Source: Ophthalmolycus amberensis
Lineage: Eukaryota; Chordata; Actinopteri; Perciformes; Zoarcidae
Direction of reading: 5' to 3'
DNA length: 64,000 nt
NCBI GenBank assembly: GCA_024529925.1
Contig: JAFEUB010001542.1
Span: 485,001-549,000 of the forward strand
The position numbers and the translations under genes are program-made. Positions 61,615 to 64,000 of this stretch are shown piece after piece. How positions within the stretch are numbered: the stretch's first letter is position 1; every line of letters starts with the position of its first letter. Under the pieces are notes generated by a model. The model searched no databases. It was not told where the DNA came from and worked only from the letters and a program-made list of their open reading frames with translations.

Positions 61615-63665
61615 TAAAGGAACTCCACCACGGTCACGTGACTTCACGTTAGTCTATAAAGGAACTCCACCACGGTCACGTGACTTCACGTTAGTCTATA
61701 AAGGAACTCCACCACGGTCACGTGACTTCACGTTAGTCTATAAAGGAACTCCACCACGGTCACGTGACTTCACGTTAGTCTATAAAGGAACTCCACCACG
61801 GTCACGTGACTTCACGTTAGTCTATAAAGGAACTCCACCACGGTAACGTGACTTCACGTTAGTCTATAAAGGAACTCCACCACGGTCACCTGACTACACG
61901 TTAGTCTATAAAGGAACTCCACCACGGTCACGTGACTTCACGTTAGTCTATAAAGGAACTCCACCACGGTCACGTGACTACACGTTAGTCTATAAAGGAA
62001 CTCCACCACGGTCACGTGACTTCACGTTAGTCTATAAAGGAACTCCACCACGGTCACCTGACTACACGTTAGTCTATAAAGGAACTCCACCACGGTCACG
62101 TGACTTCACGTTAGTCTATAAAGGAACTCCACCACGGTCACGTGACTTCACGTTAGTCTATAAAGGAACTCCACCACGGTCACCTGACTTCACGTTAGTC
62201 TATAAAGGAACTCCACCACGGTCATGTTACTTCACGTTAGTCTATAAAGGAACTCCACCACGGTCACCTGACTTCACGTTAGTCTATAAAGGAACTCCAC
62301 CACGGTCACCTGACTTCACGTTCGTCGATAAAGGAACTCCACCACGGTCACCTGACTTCACGTTAGTCTATAAAGGAACTCCACCACGGTCACGTGACTT
62401 CACGTTAGTCTATAAAGGAACTCCACCACGGTCACCTGACTTCACGTTAGTCTATAAAGGAACTCCACCACGGTCACCTGACTTCACGTTAGTCTATAAA
62501 GGAACTCCACCACGGTCACGTGACTTCACGTTAGTCTATAAAGGAACTCCACCACGGTCACCTGACTTCACGTTAGTCGATAAAGGAACTCCACCACGGT
62601 CACGTGACTTCACGTTAGTCTATAAAGGAACTCCACCACGGTCACGTGACTTCACGTTAGTCTATAAAGGAACTCCACCACGGTCACGTGACTTCACGTT
62701 AGTCTATAAAGGAACTCCACCACGGTCACCTGACTTCACGTTAGTCTATAAAGGAACTCCACCACGGTCACCTGACTTCACGTTAGTCTATAAAGGAACT
62801 CCACCACGGTCACGTGACTTCACGTTAGTCTATAAAGGAACTCCACCACGGTCACCTGACTTCACGTTAGTCTATAAAGGAACTCCACCACGGTCACCTG
62901 ACTTCACGTTAGTCTATAAAGGAACTCCACCACGGTCACCTGACTTCACGTTAGTCTATAAAGGAACTCCACCACGGTCACCTGACTTCACGTTCGTCGA
63001 TAAAGGAACTCCACCACGGTCACCTGACTTCACGTTAGTCTATAAAGGAACTCCACCACGGTCACGTGACTTCACGTTAGTCGATAAAGGAACTCCACCG
63101 CGGTCACCTGACTTCACGTTAGTCTATAAAGGAACTCCACCACGGTCACGTGACTTCACGTTAGTCTATAAAGGAACTCCACCGCGATCACGTGACTTCG
63201 TGTTAGTCTATAAAGGAACTCCACCGCGGTCACATGACTTCACGTTAGTCTATAAAGGAACTCCACCACGGTCACGTGACTTCGTGTTAGTCCGTAAAGG
63301 AACTCCACCACGGTTACGTGACTTCGTGTTAGTCCGTAAAGGAACTCCACCACGGTCACGTGACTTCGTGTTAGTCCGTAAAGGAACTCCACCACGGTCA
63401 CGTGACTTCGTGTTCGTCCGTAAAGGAACTCCACCACGGTCACGTGACTTCGTGTTCGTCCGTAAAGGAACTCCACCACGGTCACGTGACTTCGTGTTAG
63501 TCTATAAAGGAACTCCACCACGGTCACGTGACTTCGTGTTAGTCTATAAAGGAACTCCACCACGGTCACGTGACTTCGTGTTAGTCTATAAAGGAACTCC
63601 ACCACGGTCACGTGACTTCGCGTTAGTCTATATCGGAACTCCACCGCGGTCACGTGACTTCACGT
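61615..63665. repeat. 42-bp satellite, ~49 copies, with E-box palindromes
   Basis: Unit TAAAGGAACTCCACCACGGT + CACGTGACTTCACGTTAGTC + TA. Many units carry GTCACGTGAC, a palindromic E-box; a large minority have CACCTGAC instead. The rightmost third differs (TTCGTGTTAGTC and CCGTAAAGG), so the array is divided into sequence domains. Since 42 is a multiple of three, frames such as VYKGTPPRSRDF stay open for 160 codons on the plus strand and 137 on the minus, with no other sign of coding. Confidence 0.97.
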
Positions 63666-64000
63666 CTCCACCACTAAGCTAAAGGAGGACTAGTGTTCTA
63701 AGTGAGGACGTTTCGTCGTCTCATTTAGACTCTTTAAGATTCACCAGAGGGGCGTTCACTGACCTATTTTATATCAGAGAACTAAACATTAAAAACTCTT
63801 CAGCTCCCTTTGTCAGACATCTGACGAAAAAAACACATTGACTTCAAGACGAGTGAACAGGAAGTGGAATAATGCTGAGTCATTTCCGGGTTCTAGGACT
63901 CATTTCTGCAGAACTCTATAGGACCAAACTTAAATGCATTGTTTGCCTGTAGTAGCAGTTGTTTGCTTTCTTATCATCGTTGACAGTGGATTCCAATTTC
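63666..64000. other. Right-edge flank of the 42-bp satellite
   Basis: Unique sequence with no recognised feature up to the window edge. Confidence 0.5.

Noticed and set aside
63200..63682. 160-codon frame of KGTPPRSRDF repeats and its minus-strand shadow
   Set aside because: A 42-bp tandem array keeps frames open on both strands. There is no start, splice or homology support.

Overview
The window is vertebrate nuclear DNA, most probably from a teleost (ray-finned) fish. Genes are split by GT-AG introns, intergenic space is full of microsatellites, minisatellites and dispersed short elements of the kind common in spiny-rayed fish, and the three recognisable genes are vertebrate families. There is no bacterial-type gene organisation.

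Left part (1-13,000): the 5' portion of an alpha-2-macroglobulin-type protease inhibitor gene lies on the minus strand. Twelve exons with mutually compatible splice phases encode a signal peptide and macroglobulin domains MG1 to about MG5 (495 codons). The bait region, thioester and receptor-binding domain lie beyond the left edge. Its introns carry a LINE tail, copies of a ~400-bp dispersed element (called R here), a complete 450-bp hAT-type MITE with an 8-bp target duplication, and other repeated segments. A TATA box sits about 145 bp upstream of the start codon.

Middle left (13,000-26,000): no gene recognised. It holds R copies, TTAA-ended elements, a terminal-inverted-repeat element whose interior has expanded into an 18-copy 26-bp minisatellite, a 39-bp minisatellite, a long CT/GA inverted tract and two stretches that look like unique, possibly conserved non-coding DNA.

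Centre (26,200-30,900): a complete atf5 gene on the plus strand (523 codons from 27,246), encoding a bZIP stress-response transcription factor. Its leader shows the ATF4/ATF5 arrangement: a 3-codon uORF1, then a 55-codon uORF2 that spans the first splice junction and overlaps the main start codon out of frame by 80 nt. The predicted N-terminus is arginine-rich and resembles a mitochondrial targeting sequence.

Right of centre (32,000-37,700): a short 18/23-bp minisatellite is followed by a 3.26-kb array of 23-24-bp GC-rich units with block-wise variants.

Right (42,100-51,100): a minus-strand gene of the NFKBIZ (I-kappa-B-zeta) type has ten phase-consistent exons encoding an OCA-type motif (YPGVRVK), a basic nuclear-localisation-like cluster and ankyrin repeats. 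The C-terminal ankyrin exons could not be found. A (GAA)46 tract lies just upstream of its first coding exon.

Far right (51,500-64,000): no gene recognised. It contains R copies, a 1.7-kb CTGT array, a CA repeat, a perfect 19-bp hairpin and a 2.05-kb array of about 49 copies of a 42-bp unit, many carrying the palindromic E-box GTCACGTGAC.

Six of the eight R copies end in a sequence matching the CTCF core motif. Two point right (14.4 and 17.3 kb) and two point left (52.0 and 57.4 kb), bracketing atf5 and the NFKBIZ-like gene in convergent orientation. This is the most interesting large-scale pattern seen here, together with the atf5 leader.
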